DNA of 19,350 nucleotides, taken from contig DMRT01000296.1 of assembly GCA_003455235.1 (NCBI GenBank), forward strand, positions 1 to 19,350, written 5' to 3'. Shown here piece by piece: positions 1 through 8,544 of this stretch; position 1 is the stretch's first letter; the number at the start of each line of letters is the position of its first letter. The translations under genes were made by a program, and so were the position numbers. The notes under the pieces were generated by a model. That model had not been told where the DNA came from and ran no database searches. It worked only from the letters and a program-made list of their open reading frames with translations. This DNA is from Chitinophagaceae bacterium (GTDB taxonomy: Bacteria; Bacteroidota; Bacteroidia; Chitinophagales; Chitinophagaceae).

Positions 1-989
1 GTTACCTCGATGCCCGTAACCGGCATTTCCGGATACTACTGCTTCAATACAATGTACTTGTACTGTTTAAAACCATTATCACCGCCGCCATGCTGATAGT
101 TGGCACGTTGTTGCTGGTAAACCAGCAACTCAACATAGGCCAGTTTATTGCCGCCGAAATCATCATTCTGCTGGTGCTTAGTTCGGTTGAAAAACTGATC
201 ATGAACCTGGGCAGCGTATATGATACGCTGACTTCTGTTGAAAAAATTGCCAACCTGACCGATAAACCTGTTGAGAAGGATGGAACTGTAATACTTACCG
301 GTAACAATCTGGGACTGGGGCTGGAGATGAATAACCTGTCGTTTGGTTATGATGGCGAAACCGATGTGCTGCATGATGTTTCACTGCAGATAAATGCAGG
401 AGAAAAAGTATGCATCAGGGGTTCAGAAAGTTCGGGCAAATCAACCCTGCTTCGGCTGATGGCAGGGGCTTATAGCGGTTTCAGGGGAAATTTGCTGATA
501 AATAGTCTTCCGGTTACTAATTATAAACAATCTTCCCTGCGATCGCAGATCGGGGTGTTGCTTAATCAGCAGGATATTTTTTACGGCACCCTGGTAGAAA
601 ATATTCACATGGGTAATACATCGATCAGTATGGATACGATAATGGAATATGCTTCCAAAACCGGCCTCAGCGGTTTCATCAGCACGCTGAAAGACGGATA
701 TGATACTTTATTAGACCCAACCGGGAAAAGGCTTTCACGTAATGTGATTCATAAGATATTGCTCGTAAGAGCACTGGTGGGTAACCCCCGGCTGATCCTG
801 CTGGAAGAACCGTGGATTAATTCTGAAAATGAAAACCGGAACAGGCTGATAGAGCTTTTAAGGGAGTTGAAAAATACCACTTTGGTAGTGGTAACCAACG
901 ATGAAGGGTTTGCAGAAGCCTGCGATAAGATCATCACAATTGAAAAAGGCAACGTAACGGTTTCCCAAACTAAAAACAACCCATCATGA
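1..989 (+). CDS. ABC transporter, permease-ATPase fusion (5' truncated), of a type I/tripartite exporter
   Basis: The reading frame is open from base 3, so the gene starts upstream of the window; the internal ATG at 90 is not its start. The visible N-terminal part holds the last hydrophobic segments of an exporter membrane domain (about bases 30-200). A nucleotide-binding domain follows from about base 320. Walker A is GSESSGKST at 420-446, and a Q-loop NQQD lies near 530-545. The later motifs are unusual: LSRNV (732-746) stands where LSGGQ is expected, Walker B reads LILLEE (792-809) with Glu for the usual Asp, and the switch His is Asn (897-899). The ATG of the downstream HlyD gene overlaps the stop by 4 bases, so this is the energising inner-membrane part of an export complex. 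The altered motifs could mean weak hydrolysis or a specialised subfamily. The substrate and any N-terminal peptidase domain are not visible. Confidence 0.88.
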   Translation, partial: YLDARNRHFRILLLQYNVLVLFKTIITAAMLIVGTLLLVNQQLNIGQFIAAEIIILLVLSSVEKLIMNLGSVYDTLTSVEKIANLTDKPVEKDGTVILTGNNLGLGLEMNNLSFGYDGETDVLHDVSLQINAGEKVCIRGSESSGKSTLLRLMAGAYSGFRGNLLINSLPVTNYKQSSLRSQIGVLLNQQDIFYGTLVENIHMGNTSISMDTIMEYASKTGLSGFISTLKDGYDTLLDPTGKRLSRNVIHKILLVRALVGNPRLILLEEPWINSENENRNRLIELLRELKNTTLVVVTNDEGFAEACDKIITIEKGNVTVSQTKNNPS

Positions 990-2302
990 ATAACAAGGAG
1001 ATAAAAGCATACGGACATATTTATCTGAATGAAAGTAAAAGCCGGGTAAAATTCTGGTTTATTACCTGTGTACTGGTTTTCCTGGTTTTTCTTTTTCTGC
1101 CCTGGACGCAAAACATTCGTTCCCGTGGTTCGGTAACCACCCTGTACCAGGACCAGCGGCCGCAGGAAGTAAACACCATCATTGGCGGAAGGGTAATGAA
1201 ATGGTTCATAAAGCAGGGCGATTATGTAAAGGCAGGCGATACTTTGGTACAACTTAGTGAAGTAAAAGTAGATTATTTAGACCCCAACTTGCTTAACCGA
1301 ACCCGGGAACAGCTCCAGGGAAAGCAACGGGCAGTGGAGTATTACAAGAACAAAGCGGATGTTACCGGCCAGCAGATCAATGCCATTAATTCCGGCCTGC
1401 AGCTAAAATTAAACCAGTTGCAAAATAAGATGGCACAGTTGCAGCTGAAAGTACAGGCAGACAGCGCCGAAGCAGTGGCTGCCAATCTCGATTACCAGAT
1501 AGGGATCAAACAATACGGACGGCAAAAAGCCATGTATGACAGTGGCCTTGTATCACTCACCCAATTAGAGATACGTAATCAGCAATACCAGAATGCATCG
1601 GCAAAAAAAATAAGCGCCGAAAACAAACTGGCTAATACCCGGCAAGACCTTGCCATAATCAGGATTGAAATGAATGCCCTGCAGCAGGAAAATATTGAAA
1701 AGGTAGCAAAGGCACAAGGCGACCGGTTTCAATCGCTCACACAAATTGCAGGCGGCCAGGCCGACATTGCGAAATTGGAAAACCAGTTTGCCAGTTACCA
1801 TATCCGCAATGGAATGTATTATATACTGGCTACTCAAAGCGGACAGGTGGTAAAGGCACAAAAAGCCGGTATCGGCGAATTTGTAAAAGAAGGCGACATG
1901 ATTGCAGAGATAGTGCCCGATAAAATACAGTACGCAGTGGAAATGTATGTGGAGCCGCTTGATCTGCCCCTGGTTGCTCCCGGCCAAAAAGTACGCTTTT
2001 TATTCGATGGATTTCCGGCCATCGTATTCAGCGGATGGCCCAAAGCTTCATCAGGCACTTTTGGCGGTGTGATAGTGGCAGTAGAAAGCAATGTAAGTGC
2101 GAACGGCAAATTCAAAGTGCTGGTGAAAGAAGAGGCAACCGGTAAACCGTGGCCACGTGAACTGAAAATGGGTGTAGGGGCACAGGGAATAGCCCTGTTG
2201 AAAGATGTGCCGGTTTGGTATGAGCTATGGCGTAACATCAATGGCTTTCCACCGGATTATTACAAACCAGAAAATGGATACACAAAAAAAGAAATGAAAT
2301 GA
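986..2302 (+). CDS. HlyD-family periplasmic adaptor (membrane fusion protein)
   Basis: This 438-residue protein has the standard adaptor layout. A short cytoplasmic N-terminus is followed by one membrane segment at about residues 23-40. The first biotinyl-lipoyl half-motif is at about 60-92 (contains IIGGRVMKWF and GDYVKAGDTL). A long Gln/Lys/Ala-rich alpha-helical hairpin predicted to be coiled coil spans about 100-270. The second lipoyl half is at about 281-312 (SGQVVKAQ, GEFVKEGDMI), and a beta-barrel region runs to about 415. Such proteins bridge an inner-membrane ABC transporter to a TolC-type channel. The start is fixed by the ATGA overlap with the ABC gene, and its own stop overlaps the next ATG in the same way, so translation of all three is probably coupled. 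No unusual residue pattern was seen. Confidence 0.93.
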   Translation: MNNKEIKAYGHIYLNESKSRVKFWFITCVLVFLVFLFLPWTQNIRSRGSVTTLYQDQRPQEVNTIIGGRVMKWFIKQGDYVKAGDTLVQLSEVKVDYLDPNLLNRTREQLQGKQRAVEYYKNKADVTGQQINAINSGLQLKLNQLQNKMAQLQLKVQADSAEAVAANLDYQIGIKQYGRQKAMYDSGLVSLTQLEIRNQQYQNASAKKISAENKLANTRQDLAIIRIEMNALQQENIEKVAKAQGDRFQSLTQIAGGQADIAKLENQFASYHIRNGMYYILATQSGQVVKAQKAGIGEFVKEGDMIAEIVPDKIQYAVEMYVEPLDLPLVAPGQKVRFLFDGFPAIVFSGWPKASSGTFGGVIVAVESNVSANGKFKVLVKEEATGKPWPRELKMGVGAQGIALLKDVPVWYELWRNINGFPPDYYKPENGYTKKEMK

Positions 2303-3711
2303 AAATTCTGAAATCTTTTTCGTTGATGATGATCATGATGATTCAGTTGACGGCAGCTGCACAGGACACGCTTAAAAAACTATCCGAGGAACAGTTCCTG
2401 GAGATGGTGAAGAAGTACCACCCGGTGGCCAGGCAGGCAGATATAGTTGTTGAGAAGGCAAAAGCTGATGTAACCATAGCAAGGGGCATGTTTGACCCGA
2501 CCCTGCAAAATGAAGCATCACAAAAAACCTTTGATGGGATTGATTATTATAATTACAACAGGCCTTCTGTTAATATTCCCACCTGGTTCGGGGTGGAATT
2601 GTCGGCCGGACTTGAATATTTATCCGGTAATCGAACCGACCCGATGGATACCAAAGGTGAAAGCAGTTATTTCGGCATAAGCGTACCGCTTGGAAAGAAC
2701 CTGCTGATGGACAAGAGGCGGGCAGCGCTGCAATCGGCAAAAATATTCCGCACCGCCTCCGTAACAGAAAAAAGAAGCATGCTCAATAATCTGTTTCTGG
2801 ATGCCCTTACCGGATACTGGAACTGGGTAAAGCAATACCAGGTATATCGAATCATGGACGAAGCCGTGGCTGTAAATGAAAAAAGACTCGCATTGGTAAG
2901 AACAGCTTACCTGTGGGGGGACCGCCCGGCCATTGACACCACGGAGGCGCTTGCACAACTCCAGCAGTTTGAATTGCTACGGAGTCAGGCCTTGCTCGAT
3001 TTCAGGAACAGCGGACTTGAACTATCCGTATATGTATGGGCTAACAGCGGCATGCCTGTTGAACTGCCTTATGATACCAAACCTGCAGAAGAGCTGGCTG
3101 CCATGAACCCGAAGACGATTCAGGTGCCGGAACTGAACTACCTGCTCGAAACAGCCAGGAAAAACCATCCGGAGCTTTTGCTGTATAATTATAAACTGGA
3201 TGTGCTGGGGATAGAAAAAAAATTAAAGTTCCAGGAACAGTTGCCCACCATCAACTTCAGGTATAACCAACTGGCAAGAGGGTATGATGTATGGAAAACA
3301 GCAACCAGTCCTTTGCTGGAAAATAATTTTCAGTATGGGTTTTATATGAGTATTCCCCTTCGCTTGTCACAAGGCAGGGGAGAATACAAAAAAGCAAAAC
3401 TAAAAATTGAAGAAACAAAACTTCAGAAAAATCAAAAAATGGTGCAGGTGGAAGCCAAGGTGAAAATATATTTTAACGAACTTCTTACGCTGCAAAACCA
3501 AGTCAGCCTGCAGGAGAAGGCCTGGAAAAATTACGTTGCCCTTCAGCAGGGAGAAGAAATTCGACTACGTGCCGGTGAAAGTTCGCTCTTCCTGGTAAAT
3601 GCAAGAGAAAATAAAACGCTGGAAGGGCTGCAAAAACTACAGGAGTTAAAAGCAAAATGCTATATAACGCACATCAAACTGAAATGGGCTTCCGGCTTAT
3701 TGGTTCAATAA
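2299..3711 (+). CDS. TolC-family outer-membrane efflux channel
   Basis: This 470-residue protein begins with a signal peptide (MKILKSFSLMMIMMIQLTAA, cleavage likely near AAAQD). Two repeats of long amphipathic helices with short beta segments follow, the outer membrane efflux protein pattern. Features include an early VKKYHPVARQADI helix, beta stretches around residues 95-135 (ISVPLGKNLL), and the second-repeat helix around 280-300 (ARKNHPELLLYNYKLD). The strand at 345-360 (YGFYMSIPLRLSQGRG) precedes the last helical pair. Length is normal for the family. It starts with a 4-base ATGA overlap with the HlyD gene and completes the ABC-HlyD-TolC set, so it is the exit duct of the same exporter. 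The stop codon lies inside a short perfect hairpin (3694-3714). Confidence 0.92.
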   Translation: MKILKSFSLMMIMMIQLTAAAQDTLKKLSEEQFLEMVKKYHPVARQADIVVEKAKADVTIARGMFDPTLQNEASQKTFDGIDYYNYNRPSVNIPTWFGVELSAGLEYLSGNRTDPMDTKGESSYFGISVPLGKNLLMDKRRAALQSAKIFRTASVTEKRSMLNNLFLDALTGYWNWVKQYQVYRIMDEAVAVNEKRLALVRTAYLWGDRPAIDTTEALAQLQQFELLRSQALLDFRNSGLELSVYVWANSGMPVELPYDTKPAEELAAMNPKTIQVPELNYLLETARKNHPELLLYNYKLDVLGIEKKLKFQEQLPTINFRYNQLARGYDVWKTATSPLLENNFQYGFYMSIPLRLSQGRGEYKKAKLKIEETKLQKNQKMVQVEAKVKIYFNELLTLQNQVSLQEKAWKNYVALQQGEEIRLRAGESSLFLVNARENKTLEGLQKLQELKAKCYITHIKLKWASGLLVQ

Positions 3712-3714
3712 GCC
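3694..3714. other. Perfect hairpin across the tolC stop codon, between convergent genes
   Basis: The 9-base arms GGCTTATTG (3694-3702) and CAATAAGCC (3706-3714) are exact reverse complements around a 3-base loop, and the tolC stop TAA lies in the second arm. Neither strand has a T-run next to it, so it is not a textbook intrinsic terminator. It may still stabilise a 3' end or help separate this operon from the convergent gene ending at 3737. Confidence 0.5.
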
Positions 3715-3736
3715 ATTCCATTGGACCGGGAAAGCA

Positions 3737-6658
3737 TTACAGTCCCATTGATTTGTAAATAGCTTCCTGGATATTAGTACGCACATTCATCCGCAGCAGT
3801 TTGGTGTTATCGCCTCCATCCGGGTTCACCCGGTTGCTGAGAAAAACAAAAACAAGGTTGTATTCCGGGTCGGCCCATACACAGGTGCCTGTAAAACCGG
3901 TATGGCCAAATGTACGTGGAGACGCTGTGTAACAGGGATAGGGATCGGGACGGATGTGGTTATCCTTTTCGGGTTTATCAAAGCCATAACCGCGGCGGCT
4001 GATGCTGCTGTGATAAGCAGTGAACAAATCAACCGTTGCTTTTTTGAGGTATTGTTTGCCATTGATGCTGCCGCCGTTCAGCAGCATCTGCATAATGATG
4101 GCCAGGTCGTATGCATTGCTGAACAAACCGGCATGCCCGGCCACGCCGCCAAACATGGCAGCACCCGGGTCGTGTACATCTCCCCGGAGAAGCTGAAGTC
4201 TGAAGTTCTTTTCCTTTTCAGTGGGGGCTATCCGGCTCAATGGAAACTGTTCAGCCGGCCTGAAGCCGGCTGTTGTCAATCCCATCGGTTTATAAAATTC
4301 TTTTTTCACGTATTCATCCAGTGATAAGCCACTGATGGCCTCCACGATCTTTCCCAAAAAAATAAAATCATTGTCACTGTATATGTACCGGTTGGCTTTG
4401 CCGAGCGGACTTTGCAGGATGCGTTTGTAAATGGTGTCCCGCCAGTCGTTGCGCATGTATAAATTAGCGGCTACCCTTATTCCGAATGAATCATTTTTTG
4501 TGGAAGAGTAAATGGATGGAAGTGGCACTCCGTTGGCATCCAGTGTTTCCCGGTAAAACGGAATGAATGCAACCAGCCCGGCCTGGTGCAGCAGGATGTT
4601 TTCAATGCTGAGTTGTTCTTTGTTGCTGCCCCTTACCCAGGGCAGGTAATCACCGAGTTTTTTTTTAAGATCCAGTTTTCCCTGGTCGTACAGCTTCATC
4701 ACCGAAATGGTGGTGGCACATATCTTGGTAACTGATGCCATGTCGTAAATGGATTCTTTGGTTACCGGTTCGGCTTTATCGTAGGTGAAACTTCCGTAGG
4801 TTTTGTAATAGGCAATCTTTCCGTCTTTTACCACCAGCACTACAGCGCCCGGTGCAGCGCCTTTGGTAACGGCATCTTCAGCGATGGCGTCGATGAAACC
4901 GATCTTTTTGGAATCGATGCGGAGACTGGAAGGATCAACAGGTGCCAGGGCATCGTAAATGATGCCCCAACCGTATTTGAACTGGTCGCATACCGTTACC
5001 GGCAATTTGCCTTTAGCGCCGGTTTTTCCCTGCAGCAGGTCAATAGCTACGTTATGAATAATGCTGTCGTCTTCATAACAGGCAATAATGTTTTTGGCAT
5101 GACACCAGTTTTTGATGGCATAAGGATTGCCAAAAACAAAAGTGATGGATTTATGTTTTTTCTGCAGGCTGTTCACCAGGTCAACGGCAGCTTTGCTGAT
5201 GCCGAAGTTATTGGCGGGTGTGCGGTTGTAGGCATGCACACCAATCACTACTTTTTTGTATTGCTTCTTTACCTGTGCCAGCACTTCAGCCGCTTTCGAT
5301 GCATCCTGTTTATAATCGAAGTAAATCACATCGGCGTTATAATCGGCACGCATACGGCCGGCAAAAGCGTTATCGGCAGTCATTCCCACACTTATATATA
5401 CCACATCCGTGGTTGACCCAGCCTCTTTTTTCGGCATGGGAAAAAATACGGCATCTGTTTTTCTCAGAACAGTAAGTGCATTTTCAGCAATCAGTTTGCG
5501 CATGAAGGGTACACTGCTGTTGAGGTCGCTGGTGAGATTTTCGGTATTGATCACCAGCCTGCGGGAAAGGCCATACTGGTATTTTGCCGTCAATACTTTC
5601 CGGCAGTGCATTTCAATATCAGCCCAGCTCAGCTTACCGCTGTCGATGGCTGCTTTGATCTTTGCGATGGCAAGCGGTACATCACCGGGCAGGCAAAGCA
5701 TGTCGTTTCCGGCAATCAGCGATTCAACAGACGCTTCCCCATCCGGGAAGAATTTTTTTACGCCCTGCATTTCCAGCGCATCAGTGAATGTGAGACCCTG
5801 GTAACCGAGTTCGTTACGGAGTAAGCCCGTTACGTTATTTTTTGAAAGGGAAGTGGCCCGGTTGGCCGATGTGTCGATGGAAGGAATGTATAAGTGAGCG
5901 ATCATGGCACTGCCTACTCCTTCATTAAATATCCTCCGGAAGGGATACAGTTCCAGCGATTCCAGCTGGGCCCTGGTTTTTTTAATTACAGGCAGATCGT
6001 AGTGTGAATCCACGGCCACGTCACCATGACCGGGAAAATGCTTGGCGCAGGCCATCACGCCATTGTCCTGCATGCCCTTCATGTATTGAACGGCATAGCT
6101 TGCTACTTTGTATTTGTCCTCACCAAAGCTACGGTCGTTGATCACCGGGTTATCGGGATTGTTATTTACATCCACCACGGGGGCATAATTTACCTGTATG
6201 CCGATGCGTTTGCATTGAGCAGCTACAATTCTTCCATATTGATAAGCAATGTTTGAATCCTGTACAGCGCCCAGCATCATTTGCCTGGGTAAGGGAAGCA
6301 CACTGTCGATCATACGCATGCCCACGCCCCACTCGGCATCAATACACATGAGTATGGGTGTTTTGGCCATGGCCTGTAAACCATTGATGATGGTGGCCTG
6401 TTTTACAGGGCTTCCCTGGAACAGGCAGATACCGCCAATATTGTATTTTTTGATCAGTTCCGATACCAGGCTGTCGTAAAAAGTTACCGTTTTCGTTTTC
6501 ATGTCGATGGTGGACAGGCGAACCACCATCAGCTGGGCGATCTGTTCTTCGGGGCTGAGGGTTTTAAAAACACTGTCTACCCATTTATTGGCAGCATTCT
6601 GTTGAGAAAAAGATTGGATCGAGATAAAAAGAGATGTTATCAGCAGGATTTTCCGCAT
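3737..6658 (-). CDS. NagZ-like GH3 beta-N-acetylhexosaminidase fused to a serine beta-lactamase-family domain
   Basis: This 973-residue protein has a signal peptide (MRKILLITSLFISIQSFSQQ) and is probably periplasmic. Residues about 30-360 form a GH3 catalytic barrel with the NagZ signature KHFPGHGD (206-213). The Asp217/His219 dyad pattern (DSH) and the probable nucleophile Asp293 in FTDALEMQG are present. Residues about 390-565 resemble the GH3 C-terminal alpha/beta domain. Residues about 580-973 form a beta-lactamase/PBP-like serine hydrolase with SVTK (Ser642, Lys645), a YSD motif (760-762) and HTG (919-921). In Bacillus subtilis, separate NagZ (GH3) and AmiE (beta-lactamase-family amidase) proteins act in sequence on muropeptides, so this fusion plausibly removes GlcNAc and then cleaves MurNAc-peptide. 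That role is inferred; the serine domain could instead be an esterase or peptidase. The gene is divergent from mutL and convergent with tolC. Confidence 0.9.
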   Translation of the reverse strand: MRKILLITSLFISIQSFSQQNAANKWVDSVFKTLSPEEQIAQLMVVRLSTIDMKTKTVTFYDSLVSELIKKYNIGGICLFQGSPVKQATIINGLQAMAKTPILMCIDAEWGVGMRMIDSVLPLPRQMMLGAVQDSNIAYQYGRIVAAQCKRIGIQVNYAPVVDVNNNPDNPVINDRSFGEDKYKVASYAVQYMKGMQDNGVMACAKHFPGHGDVAVDSHYDLPVIKKTRAQLESLELYPFRRIFNEGVGSAMIAHLYIPSIDTSANRATSLSKNNVTGLLRNELGYQGLTFTDALEMQGVKKFFPDGEASVESLIAGNDMLCLPGDVPLAIAKIKAAIDSGKLSWADIEMHCRKVLTAKYQYGLSRRLVINTENLTSDLNSSVPFMRKLIAENALTVLRKTDAVFFPMPKKEAGSTTDVVYISVGMTADNAFAGRMRADYNADVIYFDYKQDASKAAEVLAQVKKQYKKVVIGVHAYNRTPANNFGISKAAVDLVNSLQKKHKSITFVFGNPYAIKNWCHAKNIIACYEDDSIIHNVAIDLLQGKTGAKGKLPVTVCDQFKYGWGIIYDALAPVDPSSLRIDSKKIGFIDAIAEDAVTKGAAPGAVVLVVKDGKIAYYKTYGSFTYDKAEPVTKESIYDMASVTKICATTISVMKLYDQGKLDLKKKLGDYLPWVRGSNKEQLSIENILLHQAGLVAFIPFYRETLDANGVPLPSIYSSTKNDSFGIRVAANLYMRNDWRDTIYKRILQSPLGKANRYIYSDNDFIFLGKIVEAISGLSLDEYVKKEFYKPMGLTTAGFRPAEQFPLSRIAPTEKEKNFRLQLLRGDVHDPGAAMFGGVAGHAGLFSNAYDLAIIMQMLLNGGSINGKQYLKKATVDLFTAYHSSISRRGYGFDKPEKDNHIRPDPYPCYTASPRTFGHTGFTGTCVWADPEYNLVFVFLSNRVNPDGGDNTKLLRMNVRTNIQEAIYKSMGL

Positions 6659-6692
6659 GCCCGTTAAAAATTTTATACTGGAAAGGATGTGT

Positions 6693-6700
6693 TATTTTTG
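6693..6700 (+). promoter_or_regulatory. Putative Bacteroidota -7 box for mutL
   Basis: TATTTTTG fits the TAnnTTTG -7 consensus and ends 19 bases before the TTG start codon of mutL, leaving a short leader. No clear -33 TTG element is seen at the expected spacing, so support rests on the -7 match and its position. Confidence 0.4.
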
Positions 6701-6719
6701 ACGTTCTAAATTACCGAAT

Positions 6720-8540
6720 TTGCCCGATATCATTCAATTATTACCTGATAACATCGCCAACCAGATTGCGGCCGGCGAAGTGATCCAGCGTCCTGCCAGT
6801 GCGGTGAAAGAACTGCTGGAAAATGCCGTGGATGCGGGGGCGGATGAGATCAGGCTGATCGTGAATGACGCCGGTAAATCGCTGATGCAGGTGATCGATA
6901 ATGGCCGGGGAATGAGTGAAACAGATGCCCGGATGGCTTTTGAACGGCACGCCACATCCAAGATTAAAAATATCGAAGACCTGTTCCGGATTAAAACCAT
7001 GGGTTTCCGGGGTGAGGCACTGGCCAGTATTGCCGCGGTTGGCCAGGTGGAATTAAAAACAAAAAGGGCCGAAGATGAAACGGGCGTTTATATAGAAATT
7101 GAAAACAGCCGGGTAACCAGGCAGGAACCCGTTGCTGCTCCCACCGGCACCAGCATCGCCATGAAGAATCTTTTCTTCAATGTGCCGGCCCGGAGAAATT
7201 TCTTAAAGAGTAATGCGGCCGAACTCCGGCATATCGTGGATGAGTTTATCCGGGTGGCTATGTCATTCCCGGGTATTTTCTTTTCCCTTACCAGCAATGG
7301 TCAGGAAGTGTTTCACCTGGAAAAAGGAAGTATGAAACAGCGCATTGTGCAGCTGCTCGGTAACAGCTACAATGCAAAACTGGTTCCGGTACAGGAGCAA
7401 ACGGATTACATGAACATTTATGGCTTTGTTGGAAAGCCGGAAACCGCCAAAAAGACAAGGGGCGACCAGTATTTTTTTGTGAATAACCGGTTCATCAAAA
7501 GTGCATACCTCAATCATGCAGTGATGAATGCCTATGATGAAATGATTGCAAAAGACAGTTTCCCGATGTACACCCTGTTTATCGACCTGGATCCATCGCA
7601 GGTCGACATCAACGTACATCCCACCAAACAGGAAATAAAGTTTGAAGACGAAAAGATTGTGTATGCTTTTGTACAGAGTGCGGTGAAGCATGCGCTGGCA
7701 CAGTTCAGCATTACCCCCACGCTTGATTTTGAACTCGACCCCGGCATTCAAAGCCTGGATGCGGTAAGCAAACCCTTTACAGAAGAAAAAAGATCATCGG
7801 CATCGGCCTCGTCGCTTTATAAAACATTCACACAAAAAAACCAGTCTCACTTCATCGAAAGTAAAAGTGAGTTGCGGAACTGGAAAGACTTTTATGAGAA
7901 ACCTTCCATACAGGAAGACGCCGCTGTGCAACAAGGGGAGTTGCACCAAGCCCAAGCATCAGACCTCAAACTGCAAACCGAAACCCTTTTTCAGCTTCAC
8001 AATACATTCATCGTTCTTCAAACCGCCAAAGGCTATTACCTCGTTCATCAGCAGAATGCGCATGAACGCATATTGTATGAACGCTTCAGTATTGCCATTG
8101 ATGGCAAGCCCATTGCCACACAGCAAAGCCTGTTCCCGGTAACCATGGAACTGGCAGCCCCGGATGCTGTATTGCTTACTGAATTGATACCCGATCTTCA
8201 TCACCTGGGTTATTCACTGGAACCTTTTGGCAACAATACGTTTGTGGTACAGGGTACGCCTGCCGATGTTGACGCCGGTAATGAAAAAACAGCCATTGAA
8301 AAAATGCTGGAACAATACAAGCATTTCAGCAGTGACCTGAAGTTCAGCAAACGGGAAAAACTGCTTCGTTCCCTGGCGCTGCAGCAGGCGGTAAAAGCAG
8401 GTACTTCACTCAGCGAAAAAGAAATGAAAGGACTGGTGGAGGATCTGTTTAATTGCCGGGTACCCAATACCACGGCCAATGGCAAACCCACGTTTCTTGA
8501 ATTCAGGAAAGACGAACTGGATAAAATGTTTGGCAGATAG
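6720..8540 (+). CDS. mutL: DNA mismatch repair protein MutL
   Basis: The protein is 606 residues and starts at TTG. This start is chosen because it gives the conserved opening PDIIQLLPDNIANQIAAGEV and lies just after a -7 box. The N-terminal GHKL ATPase has its motifs: Glu31 and Asn35 in KELLEN, DNGRGM (60-65) and GFRGEAL (95-101). A transducer domain follows (FFNVPARRNFLK at 152-163, VDINVHPTKQEI at 295-306). A linker spans about 340-415 and the dimerisation domain about 420-606. The C-terminal metal-site motifs found in nuclease-type MutL proteins look lost: HQQN (443-446) where DQHA is expected, TANGKP (585-590) where CPHGRP is expected, and no Cys in the ALQQAVKAG segment. The protein should still act as the ATP-dependent coupler of MutS to downstream repair. 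The gene is convergent with the next gene, separated by 4 bases. Confidence 0.96.
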   Translation: MPDIIQLLPDNIANQIAAGEVIQRPASAVKELLENAVDAGADEIRLIVNDAGKSLMQVIDNGRGMSETDARMAFERHATSKIKNIEDLFRIKTMGFRGEALASIAAVGQVELKTKRAEDETGVYIEIENSRVTRQEPVAAPTGTSIAMKNLFFNVPARRNFLKSNAAELRHIVDEFIRVAMSFPGIFFSLTSNGQEVFHLEKGSMKQRIVQLLGNSYNAKLVPVQEQTDYMNIYGFVGKPETAKKTRGDQYFFVNNRFIKSAYLNHAVMNAYDEMIAKDSFPMYTLFIDLDPSQVDINVHPTKQEIKFEDEKIVYAFVQSAVKHALAQFSITPTLDFELDPGIQSLDAVSKPFTEEKRSSASASSLYKTFTQKNQSHFIESKSELRNWKDFYEKPSIQEDAAVQQGELHQAQASDLKLQTETLFQLHNTFIVLQTAKGYYLVHQQNAHERILYERFSIAIDGKPIATQQSLFPVTMELAAPDAVLLTELIPDLHHLGYSLEPFGNNTFVVQGTPADVDAGNEKTAIEKMLEQYKHFSSDLKFSKREKLLRSLALQQAVKAGTSLSEKEMKGLVEDLFNCRVPNTTANGKPTFLEFRKDELDKMFGR

Positions 8541-8544
8541 GTGA

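Noticed and set aside
3902..4324. Plus-strand 140-codon frame opposite the NagZ fusion
   Set aside because: It lies wholly within a well-supported gene on the other strand and its sequence is low in complexity and unlike a protein family. It is a shadow frame caused by codon bias.
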